Origin: Shewanella sp.
Lineage (GTDB): Bacteria; Pseudomonadota; Gammaproteobacteria; Enterobacterales; Shewanellaceae
Assembly: GCA_021462625.1 (NCBI GenBank)
Contig: JAJNAU010000016.1
Span: 1 to 37,664, forward strand
Length of the DNA stretch: 37,664 bases
Reading direction: 5' to 3'
Under the pieces are notes generated by a model. The model saw nothing but the letters and a program-made list of their open reading frames with translations. It was not told the DNA's origin and ran no database searches. The translations under genes were made by a program, and so were the position numbers. Position 1 is the stretch's first letter; each line of letters starts with the position of its first letter. Below, piece by piece: positions 7,609 to 14,814 of this stretch.

Positions 7609-9078
7609 TTATTGACCAATTTGCTGGCTTATCCTGGCATGAAAACGGTCAAATCCGGCTTGTACCTTGGCGTTGGGTTGGCTGATGCGGCTGACGCCCC
7701 AGCCCACAACGGTCGCTAGTACAAATCCGGGAACAATCTCATAGAGGTCGAAAATGCCGCCATTCAGTTGCTTCCATACTACCACAGTCGTCGCTCCCAC
7801 CAGCATTGTGGCAATGGCGCCATTGCGGCTGTAGCCACGCCAAAACAAAGACAGCAGCACCACAGGACCAAATGCAGCGCCAAATCCAGCCCAGGCATAG
7901 CTGACCAGCTCCAGAACACTGCTTTGTGGATCCAGTGCCAGTACTCCGGCGATAATTGCAATACCCAGCACACCCAAACGGCCAACCCACAGCAGTTCAC
8001 TGTTGCCTGCGCCGGGACGAATCCATCGGCGGTAGAAATCTTCGGTGATCACGCTGGAGCAGACCAGTAACTGGGAGTCGATGGTACTCATGATGGCGGA
8101 CATGATGGCGGCGATCAATAATCCTGCAACCCAGGGGTTAAAGGCTACCTGCACAAGGTGGATAAAAACGGTTTCTGCATTGGTCAGTGGTGTTTCATAG
8201 AAATACAGATAGCCGGCAAATCCCACTGCCAATGCGGCAATCAATGCCATTAGTGTCCACCCCATGGCAATATTGCGTGAGATGGGAATGGCTGCATCAG
8301 ACTCGATGGCCATAAAGCGACTGAGGATGTGGGGTTGACCGAAATAACCCAGGCCCCAGGCCATCAGTGATACAACTCCCAGCATCGTCATGGAATCTGG
8401 CCACAGCTCCAGCATTTGTGGTGTGATGCTGTCTTTTGCCGACAGAGTCTGGGGTTCACTGAAGATGGTGACAGGCACTATAATAAGCGCCAGTAACATC
8501 AAAATACCCTGAAAAAAGTCGGTCCAGCAGACCGCAAAGAAGCCCCCGATAAAGGTGTAGGACACGATAATCGCTGAGCCGATGATCAGCGCTGTGACGT
8601 AATCCATGCCGAAAACCTTTTCAAACAGGATGGCACCGCTCACCATCCCGGAGGCGGAATAGAAGGTAAAAAACAGCAAAATGGTGGTGGCGGATACCAA
8701 TTTCAGTAAACCATTTTGATCGTCCAGTCGGTGTTCGAAAAACTCGGGCAGAGTCAGGGCGTTATCTGCCATCTCGGTAAAAACCCGCAAACGGCGGGCA
8801 ACAAACAGCCAGTTGAGCAGGGCGCCGATCAGCAGGCCGACACCAGTCCAGATTTCGCTGAGCCCATGCATATAAACTGCGCCGGGCAGTCCCAGCAGCA
8901 GCCAGCCTGACATATCGGATGCACCGACACTCAGTGCCGTGACGGCTGGCCCCATTTTGCGGTAGCCCAATATGTAGTCATCGACCGAGTCGGTGGCCTT
9001 GTAGGCCCAAAAGCCAATGGCCAGCATCAGGATAAGATAACCGGCAAAAGTGAGCAGAATGGGTAATTCAACAGTCAT
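7609..9078 (-). CDS. putP: Sodium/proline symporter PutP
   Basis: A 489-aa sodium:solute symporter family protein, very likely the Na+/proline transporter. About 13 hydrophobic helices are visible. The N-terminus MTVELPILLTFAGYLILMLAIGFWAYKATDS and the following DDYILGYRKMGPAVTALSVGASDMSGWLLLGLPGA segment are typical of PutP and include Ser/Asp residues around the sodium and substrate site. The helix with AIMSAIMSTIDSQLLVCSS matches the helix containing the second sodium site. The start at 9078 is chosen over a frame extending to 9306 because it matches the family N-terminus and has a GGGA ribosome site. The longer frame runs into remnants of the adjacent DUF3379 gene. No putA is nearby. Confidence 0.92.
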   Translation of the reverse strand: MTVELPILLTFAGYLILMLAIGFWAYKATDSVDDYILGYRKMGPAVTALSVGASDMSGWLLLGLPGAVYMHGLSEIWTGVGLLIGALLNWLFVARRLRVFTEMADNALTLPEFFEHRLDDQNGLLKLVSATTILLFFTFYSASGMVSGAILFEKVFGMDYVTALIIGSAIIVSYTFIGGFFAVCWTDFFQGILMLLALIIVPVTIFSEPQTLSAKDSITPQMLELWPDSMTMLGVVSLMAWGLGYFGQPHILSRFMAIESDAAIPISRNIAMGWTLMALIAALAVGFAGYLYFYETPLTNAETVFIHLVQVAFNPWVAGLLIAAIMSAIMSTIDSQLLVCSSVITEDFYRRWIRPGAGNSELLWVGRLGVLGIAIIAGVLALDPQSSVLELVSYAWAGFGAAFGPVVLLSLFWRGYSRNGAIATMLVGATTVVVWKQLNGGIFDLYEIVPGFVLATVVGWGVSRISQPNAKVQAGFDRFHARISQQIGQ

Positions 9079-9341
9079 GATGATCCCACTTATTGTTATT
9101 GTTGGAAATATATCAAAACAGAGGATGATGATCCGTATCTGGCCCGGTATCCCAATGGGCGGTATTGTATCAGGCGTGCAACCTAATTTACAAATCACCA
9201 ACAAGTGAGGTGCGTCTGATACCCTGTGAATGGTATGTTTACTGAGGGCGATTGGTGCCCACGCGGCATGGCCGGCTCTCAATTCCATGGCTACCGACGC
9301 CGCCATAGCCTTAAACAGCAGGGGGCCAGTTTAGGGCTGGG

Positions 9342-9585
9342 TTACTGCTCGGCCAGTTGCTGATTAAACCGTAGACGATCAGCCAAGCCTGCAGGCACAT
9401 CTACCTGCATCGCCTTTGTCTGTTTTGCATTCAGCTGATTGAGATCCTGTAAAATTGTTGACGTTCAGGGCTTGTTTGTGCGGCATCCATAAACTCCTGC
9501 TCGCGGTTTCGCGGTTTCGCGGTTTCGCGGTTTCGCGGTTTCGCGGGTTGGTATAGGCTTGACGGCGAAATTCTAACTCATCCAT
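9342..9585 (-). pseudogene. DUF3379 family protein (putative anti-sigma), frameshifted remnant
   Basis: The start codon at 9585 opens MDELEFRRQAYTNP, the typical opening of DUF3379 proteins that follow ECF sigma genes in Shewanella. The frame is then lost in an octanucleotide repeat (9501-9546). A second frame gives EFMDAAQTSPERQQF, and after a TTTT tract (about 9448-9452) a third frame gives LQDLNQLNAKQTKAMQVDVP and then AGLADRLRFNQQLAEQ before a stop at 9342-9344. So two frame breaks and an early stop are needed to explain it; intact members are over 200 aa. Degraded homology may continue to about 9180: a further frame reads MAASVA and then LSKHTIHRV, reminiscent of the post-membrane region. 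The start overlaps the ancestral sigma stop by 13 bases, the layout of a coupled sigma/anti-sigma pair. The anti-sigma role is inference. Confidence 0.7.
9501..9546. repeat. Octanucleotide tandem repeat (TCGCGGTT)x5.75
   Basis: Five perfect copies of TCGCGGTT plus TCGCGG, with no spacer. It sits inside the N-terminal coding part of the DUF3379 gene. With one AAACCGCG unit on the coding strand the reading frame would continue as NPRNREQEFMDAA. The present five units shift it by 2, while one, four or seven would keep this join in frame. Such 8-bp repeats are prone to slipped-strand copy change. Confidence 0.92.
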
Positions 9586-9647
9586 TTGGATTGACCTCTG
9601 ATCTCGTTATGCTCCAATGCGTCTTTCAATTGATTACGGGCCCTGAA

Positions 9648-10142
9648 TTACCGGGTCATCACTGTGTTGCGATTTAGCCGCAGCAATTCTGCGATTTCAT
9701 CGCCGTTGAAGCCGCCGATAATCTGTAACATCAAAGGCTCCCGATACTCAGGTTCCAGTCGGGCGATCTGCCTGCGGATCCAATATTGCTCGGCGTGCTC
9801 TTCATGGGTCAGGTTACCACTGTCTGACAGGCTGTCCTGCTCCACATCGAAAAAGTCAAACTGTTTGCGTTCGAACCGGCGTGAGTTTTCCCGCCTTAGG
9901 ATGGTGAACAGCCACGCTTTTGCCGCTTTTTCGTCCTTCAGCGAGTCCAGCGATTTCCATGCCCTCAGAAAGGTTTCCTGAGTGATGTCTTCTGCTATCT
10001 GTTTATCGCCGCACAGCCAGAAAGCATATCTGAATATGTCTGTGTGTAGTGCCCGAACCAAGCTGTCATAAAGTCGCTGTTTATTCAGCCTGTCAGAGTT
10101 GACCGACTGCGCTGACTTCTTCTTTCGCCAATTTGTCATCAT
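9648..10142 (-). CDS. ECF (sigma-24/RpoE-like) RNA polymerase sigma factor, truncated by a nonsense codon
   Basis: A 164-aa sigma-70 family ECF factor. Region 2 spans about residues 30-95 (LHTDIFRYAFWLCGDKQIAEDITQETFLRAWKSL, with the core-binding DITQETFLRAW) and region 4 starts near residue 125 (LEPEYREPLMLQIIGGFNGDEIAELL). The frame stops in the recognition helix at NTVMTR. Beyond that TAA the same frame continues FRARNQLKDALEHNEIRGQSK to a TAG at 9573-9575, overlapping the DUF3379 start. One base change (TTA or CTA to TAA) therefore explains the truncation. Loss of the last third of region 4 should weaken -35 recognition, so this is probably a pseudogene. Two adjacent ATGs (10142, 10139) are possible starts, with no clear ribosome site. 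Confidence 0.85.
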   Translation of the reverse strand: MMTNWRKKKSAQSVNSDRLNKQRLYDSLVRALHTDIFRYAFWLCGDKQIAEDITQETFLRAWKSLDSLKDEKAAKAWLFTILRRENSRRFERKQFDFFDVEQDSLSDSGNLTHEEHAEQYWIRRQIARLEPEYREPLMLQIIGGFNGDEIAELLRLNRNTVMTR

Positions 10143-10194
10143 TTTTATAGTCGATGTAGATACTCAAATTTTATGCTAGCTGAATTCTGAACAT

Positions 10195-10220
10195 AAAAAA
10201 CATCGGCCTTAGCCGATGTT
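10195..10220 (-). terminator. Rho-independent terminator
   Basis: A perfect 9-bp stem (AACATCGGC / GCCGATGTT) with a 4-base loop, followed on the minus strand by TTTTTTATG. It lies between the sigma gene start and the IS4-type remnant. What it terminates today is unclear: the only minus-strand reading upstream is the dead transposase, after the bat operon has already met its own terminator at 11163. Confidence 0.75.
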
Positions 10221-10242
10221 AATAAAGGAAACACATCCACTT

Positions 10243-10305
10243 AATGCCACTCGCTTAAGGAAAGTGCGAGGACTTGTTCGCACCTTCCTAAGGGCGAGTG
10301 GCATT
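10243..10305. repeat. Long imperfect hairpin built from IS5-like ends
   Basis: The left arm (10243-10269) and right arm (10278-10305) are inverted copies of about 27 bp with few mismatches, separated by GGACTTGT. The centre contains GGACTTGTTCGCACCTTCC, which matches the terminal inverted repeat of IS5-group elements, flanked by CTAA-type sequence (IS5 prefers YTAR targets). The outer arms repeat the last codons of the adjacent transposase remnant. It looks like an IS5-type insertion reduced to its two ends, with an inverted duplication of its flank. No T run follows on either strand. Confidence 0.6.
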
Positions 10306-11127
10306 TTTATTGGGGTACTTAGCGGGTTTCTTAAGCACCACGGGAGGGTAGCTGGGCCGCTTTCTCTTTTGCGGCAAAATTAACCTTTTGCCATTTTCCT
10401 GCAATCTTTTCAAATGCTGCGGAATAGTTCCCGGACTCCCTCCATCGCCCCAACCCAACTCACCTTGTATTAAAAACAGTGCATTAATGAAACTAATCCT
10501 CAGAGGCTCAACCTGGTGTTGCGCTGCCAATAGACTTTGAGCAAAGCATCCACAGGATAAGTAAGGATAAGTATTGGGACATAGGCACGAAGTGATAAAC
10601 CCTTTGACATCCCCTTTGGCATCGGGAAAAGCCAGTGACAGCTTGTCACAGACTTGCTCAATCGAGCGGTTACGCATCAAACCAATACCTAATACCAATC
10701 CGCATAGGAGGTTAGTCACTCAGCGAGAATTTAAAGGTGTGAAGACAATCAGAGCAATCGAAGGTCTATCGGGATAAATCAAGAGGGCTCTGGGCAGTAT
10801 GCACGCCTTTAAAAGTCGCCCTACGGGAGCCTGTCAGTCACACGATTACGGCACCAAATTGTTTAGCCAGAGAACCACTATACCGTCACCAATTTCGCTT
10901 GTACTCGAATGGCTGACATGGCTCTGATGAGATCAATCTTCTATGCGGATTGGTATGACACCAACCAGACAGCTTGCTCTGCCGGGAAGCGGGTACGAAG
11001 TGACGCCCGGCCTGTTTGCTGCACAGCTTTAGCCACCCAATCCATGGGAACGTGTTTGGCAAAAACATCAATATCCCGCGCTTGGCAAAACTCAGCGGTC
11101 ACGAGTCGCTCTTTAAAAAATTCAGAT
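10288..11127 (-). mobile_element. IS4-family transposase remnant, deleted and interrupted by a MITE
   Basis: Three pieces of one transposase can be read on the minus strand. The N-terminal part (11127 to about 10960) reads FFKERLVTAEFCQARDIDVF, AKHVPMDWVAKAVQQTGRAS and LRTRFPAEQAVWLV, without an ATG. After the inserted element (10692-10956) it resumes LGIGLMRNRSIEQVCDKLSL, AFPDAKGD. A large internal deletion then joins to the C-terminal end HQVEPLRISFINALFLIQGE, LGWGDGGSPGTIPQHLKRLQ and KRPSYPPVVLKKPAKYPNKN. The catalytic middle (DDE residues) is gone, so the element is dead. An intact parent would be over 400 aa. The family call rests on recognised N- and C-terminal motifs, not on a search. 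Confidence 0.75.
10692..10956. mobile_element. 265-bp MITE-like element with 16-bp perfect terminal inverted repeats
   Basis: The ends ATACCAATCCGCATAG (10692-10707) and CTATGCGGATTGGTAT (10941-10956) are exact inverted repeats. Removing the element restores the transposase frame as TGG TTG GTG TTA GGT ATT (WLVLGI), which shows that it inserted into the IS4-type gene. No clear target-site duplication is visible at the joints, where a few bases are uncertain. It contains no reading frame of note, so it would need a transposase in trans. The parental IS family is not assigned here. Confidence 0.8.
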
Positions 11128-11163
11128 ATAAAAAATCAGCCGCAACTTAGGTCGCGGCTGATT
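11125..11163 (-). terminator. Rho-independent terminator of the moxR-bat operon
   Basis: A 10-bp stem (AATCAGCCGC / GCGGCTGATT) with a 10-base loop, followed on the minus strand by TTTTTTATA. It lies about 60 bases beyond the batD stop and closes the six-gene operon. Confidence 0.87.
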
Positions 11164-11224
11164 ATGAAGCCCCCTGAAAGATCGTTCAACTAGTTAAACG
11201 ATCGGCATTAACACATGGGCGGGG

Positions 11225-12892
11225 TTAATGGGGATTTAACGGTGCCAGACCTGGAGTCGGTTGACGCCTAGCTGCGACTTTTGCGGCAAGGATGGTTTTG
11301 AGTATGGCGTCAAAATCCGGTGCCGAGCTGTCTCGGCTGTATCCAGCGCCTTGAAGGGTATCAATGCTGGCTTGCAGTTCGGGAAATTGACTGCGGATAT
11401 CGGCCAGCGACAGAGGGCTACCCATTTGCTCGCTGATATGTTGCTGCAATGCCATGAGTGCCCGGGAGGCTGAGCGTTCGCGACAGGCCTGAGTCAGCAC
11501 CGCTTTGGTGTCAGCCGTTGAATGGCTATTTGGGGCCACTGCAACATGGGGGACTCGTGGCGCCTGTGTGGCGGCCCGGCGCCAAAGTATCAGAGTGATC
11601 AGCCACAGTAAGGCAAATACACCGGTCAGCAATGGCCAGTATCCGGCAGCGGTGACGACTGTTTGAGGTCCAACTGCAGGTGTTTGTGGTTGAGGCGTTG
11701 TAGCGACCGGGGTAAGGTCAGCAGTCTGCGATGGCGCGGGGGCGACTTCAATGACTTGTGCCGGCAGCAGCGCATATTCCTGTTTGCGCAGGTGAGGATT
11801 CCACCAGGGCACTCTGATTTCCGGCAGGGTAAAAGTACCGGCTTTGGAAGGGACCATGGCAATCGTCTGGGTGAGTTTGGCAACCAGCTGGCCATTGCGC
11901 ACGATATTTTCCCGCTGGGCTTTTTCCGGGTACGCCTTAAATCCATCAGGCACCTGGATAGTTAAATCAGCCAGTGCAGTATCTTCGGCATTGGAGGCCA
12001 GCAAGGTTACGGTACGGGTGATAGGCGTACCCACCTGATATTGTTGCTGCTTACCATAAATATCATGCAATGAAACCAGATCGGCAACCAGCCACTTACC
12101 CTGGTAGTGGGCAGGTTTGGGCAGAATCTCGACCCTGAGCGACTTGCTGGCGGTTTGAACCATACGGCTGTCACCGAAGCCAAAGCCAAACAGGCTGTCG
12201 CGGTTACCGTTGCCGTTTACCATTACGTCACCTTGGAAAGTGGCCGGACCGATATTCAGGGTGCCGGCATCAGTTGCAGTGATGCCATAGGTACGTTCAA
12301 TGACCCGGTAACGTTTGCCGTCGACAATTTCCTGCTTGTCCTGATCTTCACCCAGTTGCTTCAGCTCGGCGCCGTTGAGGGTGGGTGCATTCAGTACACC
12401 GCGCTGCAGATCTGCGCCCAGATACAGCTTCACTTTATAAAGCAGCAACTGACCGACATAGACTTTATTGGCGGACAGGGACGTATCGATAAACACCAGT
12501 TTGGATTGACCGGCATCGCTGCCCGCCTTGACGACTTTGAGGCTGATGGGCTGAGACTTCACGCCGTCGATGGAAAAGGCGGGGATAGTGAAATTGCCGA
12601 TCTGCTTGGGGGCCAGCAGAATCTGCCAGCTGGTTTGCTTGCTGGTGTCAAAGTTCACTATCTGGGTGCTGTGCCCAACGCTGGTGCGCCCGACCACAAA
12701 GTCTTTGCCCAGCGCCGAGGTATTCAGTGCCGAAGCGTCCAGGTTGCCGTCGGCCGTGACTGTCAGTACAAAGTATTCGCCCTCCATCACGGGATTTTTA
12801 TCGACAGAAGCGTCCACTTTGGTGACTGCTGCTAGCGCCGACAGAGGCGTGAGCAGCATCAACAAAAACAGAAGAATCGCTTTTTTTACCAC
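11225..12892 (-). CDS. batD: BatD family (oxygen tolerance) protein
   Basis: A 555-aa BatD-like protein. A signal peptide (about residues 1-21, LTPLSALA) precedes repeated beta-rich domains (VTKVDASVDKNPVMEGEYFV and later similar modules). One transmembrane helix follows near residues 420-437 (YWPLLTGVFALLWLITLILW), and a cytoplasmic tail of about 115 aa ends the protein. Most of it should face the periplasm. BatD is the last partner of MoxR/VWA (Bat) modules first linked to aerotolerance in Bacteroides; in Gammaproteobacteria the role is largely unproven, with envelope stress or chaperone-like assembly proposed. The start overlaps the upstream VWA-TPR gene by 7 bases, and a good terminator follows. 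Confidence 0.88.
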   Translation of the reverse strand: MVKKAILLFLLMLLTPLSALAAVTKVDASVDKNPVMEGEYFVLTVTADGNLDASALNTSALGKDFVVGRTSVGHSTQIVNFDTSKQTSWQILLAPKQIGNFTIPAFSIDGVKSQPISLKVVKAGSDAGQSKLVFIDTSLSANKVYVGQLLLYKVKLYLGADLQRGVLNAPTLNGAELKQLGEDQDKQEIVDGKRYRVIERTYGITATDAGTLNIGPATFQGDVMVNGNGNRDSLFGFGFGDSRMVQTASKSLRVEILPKPAHYQGKWLVADLVSLHDIYGKQQQYQVGTPITRTVTLLASNAEDTALADLTIQVPDGFKAYPEKAQRENIVRNGQLVAKLTQTIAMVPSKAGTFTLPEIRVPWWNPHLRKQEYALLPAQVIEVAPAPSQTADLTPVATTPQPQTPAVGPQTVVTAAGYWPLLTGVFALLWLITLILWRRAATQAPRVPHVAVAPNSHSTADTKAVLTQACRERSASRALMALQQHISEQMGSPLSLADIRSQFPELQASIDTLQGAGYSRDSSAPDFDAILKTILAAKVAARRQPTPGLAPLNPH

Positions 12893-14814
12893 TGTTCAGT
12901 GTCCTTTGGTTGTTCGCCTCTCATACGGCGTTTTTGGTACTCAAGTAACATCTTGTTGCGCAGCAATACCTGAGGATCATCGGTTACCGCGCGCAGTGCC
13001 CGTTGCATCTCTTCCGGCAGCGGCGCTGTCGATAACTCAGAAGGCGCAATGCTGCCGTTTGATGGCTGCTCCCCCATCTCCTCCTTCAGTTGCGCAGCAG
13101 CTTTGGCGTCTGCCTGCTTGTCCTGATCCTCTGATTGAGTAGACGGGTTGACATCAGCCTGCAAACTGGCTTCGTTGGGTTGCTTATCACCCTGTTGGTT
13201 CTGCTGCTCCTGCTGGTTCTGCTGCCCCTGTTGGTTCTGCTGACCCTGTTGGTTCTGCTGCTCCTGCTGGTTCTGCTGGTTCTGCTGGTTCTGCTGGTTC
13301 TGCTGGTTCTGCTGCCCCTGTTGGTTCTGCTGACCCTGTTGGTTCTGCTGCTCCTGCTGGTTCTGCTGGTTCTGCTGGTTCTGTTGGTTCTGCTGCCCCT
13401 GTTGGTTCTGCTGACCCTGTTGGTTCTGCTGCCCCTGCTGGTTCTGCTGACCTTGTTGTTCCTGCTGTTTTTTCAGTTGTTTTGCCAGCGCCAGATTGGC
13501 TTTTGCATCGGCAAAGTCAGGGTTCTGTTTCAGTGCCGCTTCATAGTTGGCAATCGCCTCATCCAATTGCCCCATTTGCATTCTGGCGTTGCCCTGATTG
13601 AACTGACCTATAGCGGATTCATCCCGCTGAAATTCGGCCAGTGCCTTTTCATAATCCCCGGCCTTGTAATGGGCACTGCCACGCCAGTTGCTGTCTTCAA
13701 ACAGATTGGCGGCGTTCTGGTAGGCCTGACTGTCGAAGGCTGATTGTCCCTGCTGATTGGGGGTTTGCCATAAATCCTGCCACCAGTTGGCAGCATGCGC
13801 CGGCTGAGGCTGGCTTATTACCAGCAAGCTGATGCATGCGAGGATCCCGCTGCGGAAGCTGTAAAGCACAGGCAGCAATAACAGCAGTGCCAGATAAGGC
13901 CCTAGATCCTGCCATTGCTCACCTTTGATACCTGTGTCTTTGGCCTGATCGGCACCTTTATCCAACCAGGTAAGCAGGGCCGGAACACCTGAACCATCGG
14001 GGTTGAAAGGCACCATAATGCCACCTGTGGCGGTAGCCAGTCGCCCCAGCAGACCAAAGTCAGTTTTGGCAACCACCACATCGCCGGCGTTGTCACGCTG
14101 CAGCTGGCCATCCGGCAACCTTATCGGTGCGCCCTGAGCGGTTCCCATGGCCAGCACCGCCAGTCGATAGTTGCTCCCTTTAAGCTGCGACAGGCTGTCA
14201 TCATACTGACCCGGGCTGATGCCGTCGGTCAGCAGTATGATGTCACCTTGCCGATGACCGCTTTGTGCCAGTAATTGCTTGGCAAGGCTGATGGCGGAAT
14301 CCGGATTTGAGCCCTGCACCGGCATAATATCCGGGTTCAGGGTGGGCAGCAGATTCAGCAGTGTCTGCCTGTCTGTGGTCATGGGGCTGATAGTAAAGGC
14401 ATCACCTGCGTATGCCACCAGGGCGGTTTCCCCGTCTTTCAGGCCGTTGAGCAGATCCGTTGCCCTGAATTTCTCCTGGGTCAGGCGGTTGGGTGCCAGA
14501 TCTGTGGCATATAGGGATTTGGACATATCCAGCACTATCACCCGGCCCTGATCACTGGAAAATACCGGCAGGGGCTGCTTATTGACGGCAGGACCGGCCA
14601 GCGCCAGGGTGCCAAGCAGCCAAATCATGGTCAGTAGTGTCAGGCGATGAGGGCGCTGTTTGCCACCGGGCGTTAACAGTACTAGGGTCAAATGGGGGGC
14701 GATATAGCTTTGCCAGGCAGAGCGTTGACCTTTGGTTTTCCACAGCCAAGCCAGCAGCAACGCCAACGGCACCAGCGCCAGCAGCCATTCTGGACGAATA
14801 AAGTGCAGCCTCAT
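12886..14814 (-). CDS. VWA-TPR protein (BatB/BatC fusion) with a Gln-rich tract
   Basis: A 642-aa membrane protein combining functions split into BatB and BatC elsewhere. Two N-terminal helices (about residues 8-26 and 57-75) precede a von Willebrand A domain whose metal site starts DMSKS (residues 96-100) and continues with the LLTDG segment. A further membrane segment lies near residues 308-340. Tetratricopeptide repeats follow (YKAGDYEKALAEFQRDE and ARMQMGQLDEAIANYEAALK, about residues 380-440). A Gln/Asn/Gly low-complexity stretch covers about residues 449-542, and a charged tail ends the protein. It probably acts with the other VWA protein and MoxR as a metal-dependent scaffold at the inner membrane. 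The start overlaps the previous gene by 4 bases (ATGA) and the stop overlaps batD. Confidence 0.9.
   Translation of the reverse strand: MRLHFIRPEWLLALVPLALLLAWLWKTKGQRSAWQSYIAPHLTLVLLTPGGKQRPHRLTLLTMIWLLGTLALAGPAVNKQPLPVFSSDQGRVIVLDMSKSLYATDLAPNRLTQEKFRATDLLNGLKDGETALVAYAGDAFTISPMTTDRQTLLNLLPTLNPDIMPVQGSNPDSAISLAKQLLAQSGHRQGDIILLTDGISPGQYDDSLSQLKGSNYRLAVLAMGTAQGAPIRLPDGQLQRDNAGDVVVAKTDFGLLGRLATATGGIMVPFNPDGSGVPALLTWLDKGADQAKDTGIKGEQWQDLGPYLALLLLLPVLYSFRSGILACISLLVISQPQPAHAANWWQDLWQTPNQQGQSAFDSQAYQNAANLFEDSNWRGSAHYKAGDYEKALAEFQRDESAIGQFNQGNARMQMGQLDEAIANYEAALKQNPDFADAKANLALAKQLKKQQEQQGQQNQQGQQNQQGQQNQQGQQNQQNQQNQQNQQEQQNQQGQQNQQGQQNQQNQQNQQNQQNQQEQQNQQGQQNQQGQQNQQEQQNQQGDKQPNEASLQADVNPSTQSEDQDKQADAKAAAQLKEEMGEQPSNGSIAPSELSTAPLPEEMQRALRAVTDDPQVLLRNKMLLEYQKRRMRGEQPKDTEQW
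13190..13470. repeat. In-frame Gln/Asn-coding tandem repeat within the VWA-TPR gene
   Basis: Short 9- and 15-base units, on the coding strand CAGCAGAAC and variants with GGT, GGG or GAG in place of AAC, are repeated for about 280 bases and grouped into larger blocks. All units are multiples of three, so copy changes would lengthen or shorten the protein without breaking the frame. The encoded pattern is QQNQQ, QQGQQ and QQEQQ. Confidence 0.9.

Noticed and set aside
9079..9306. N-terminal extension of putP starting at 9306
   Set aside because: The extra 76 residues do not look like a symporter N-terminus, the family start with a ribosome site is at 9078, and the extension overlaps degraded DUF3379 sequence.
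10288..10719. A 143-aa hypothetical protein
   Set aside because: It is an in-frame fusion of MITE edge, transposase N-terminal fragment and transposase C-terminal end created by a deletion, not an independent gene.
10886..11071. A 61-aa minus-strand reading frame
   Set aside because: It is an alternative frame of the transposase N-terminal fragment running into the MITE.
13183..13475. CRISPR array
   Set aside because: The repeats are contiguous 9- and 15-base coding units without unique spacers.
13135..13743. A 202-aa Leu/Val-rich plus-strand reading frame
   Set aside because: It is the complement of the Gln/Asn repeat of the VWA-TPR gene; low-complexity antisense repeats give long spurious frames.
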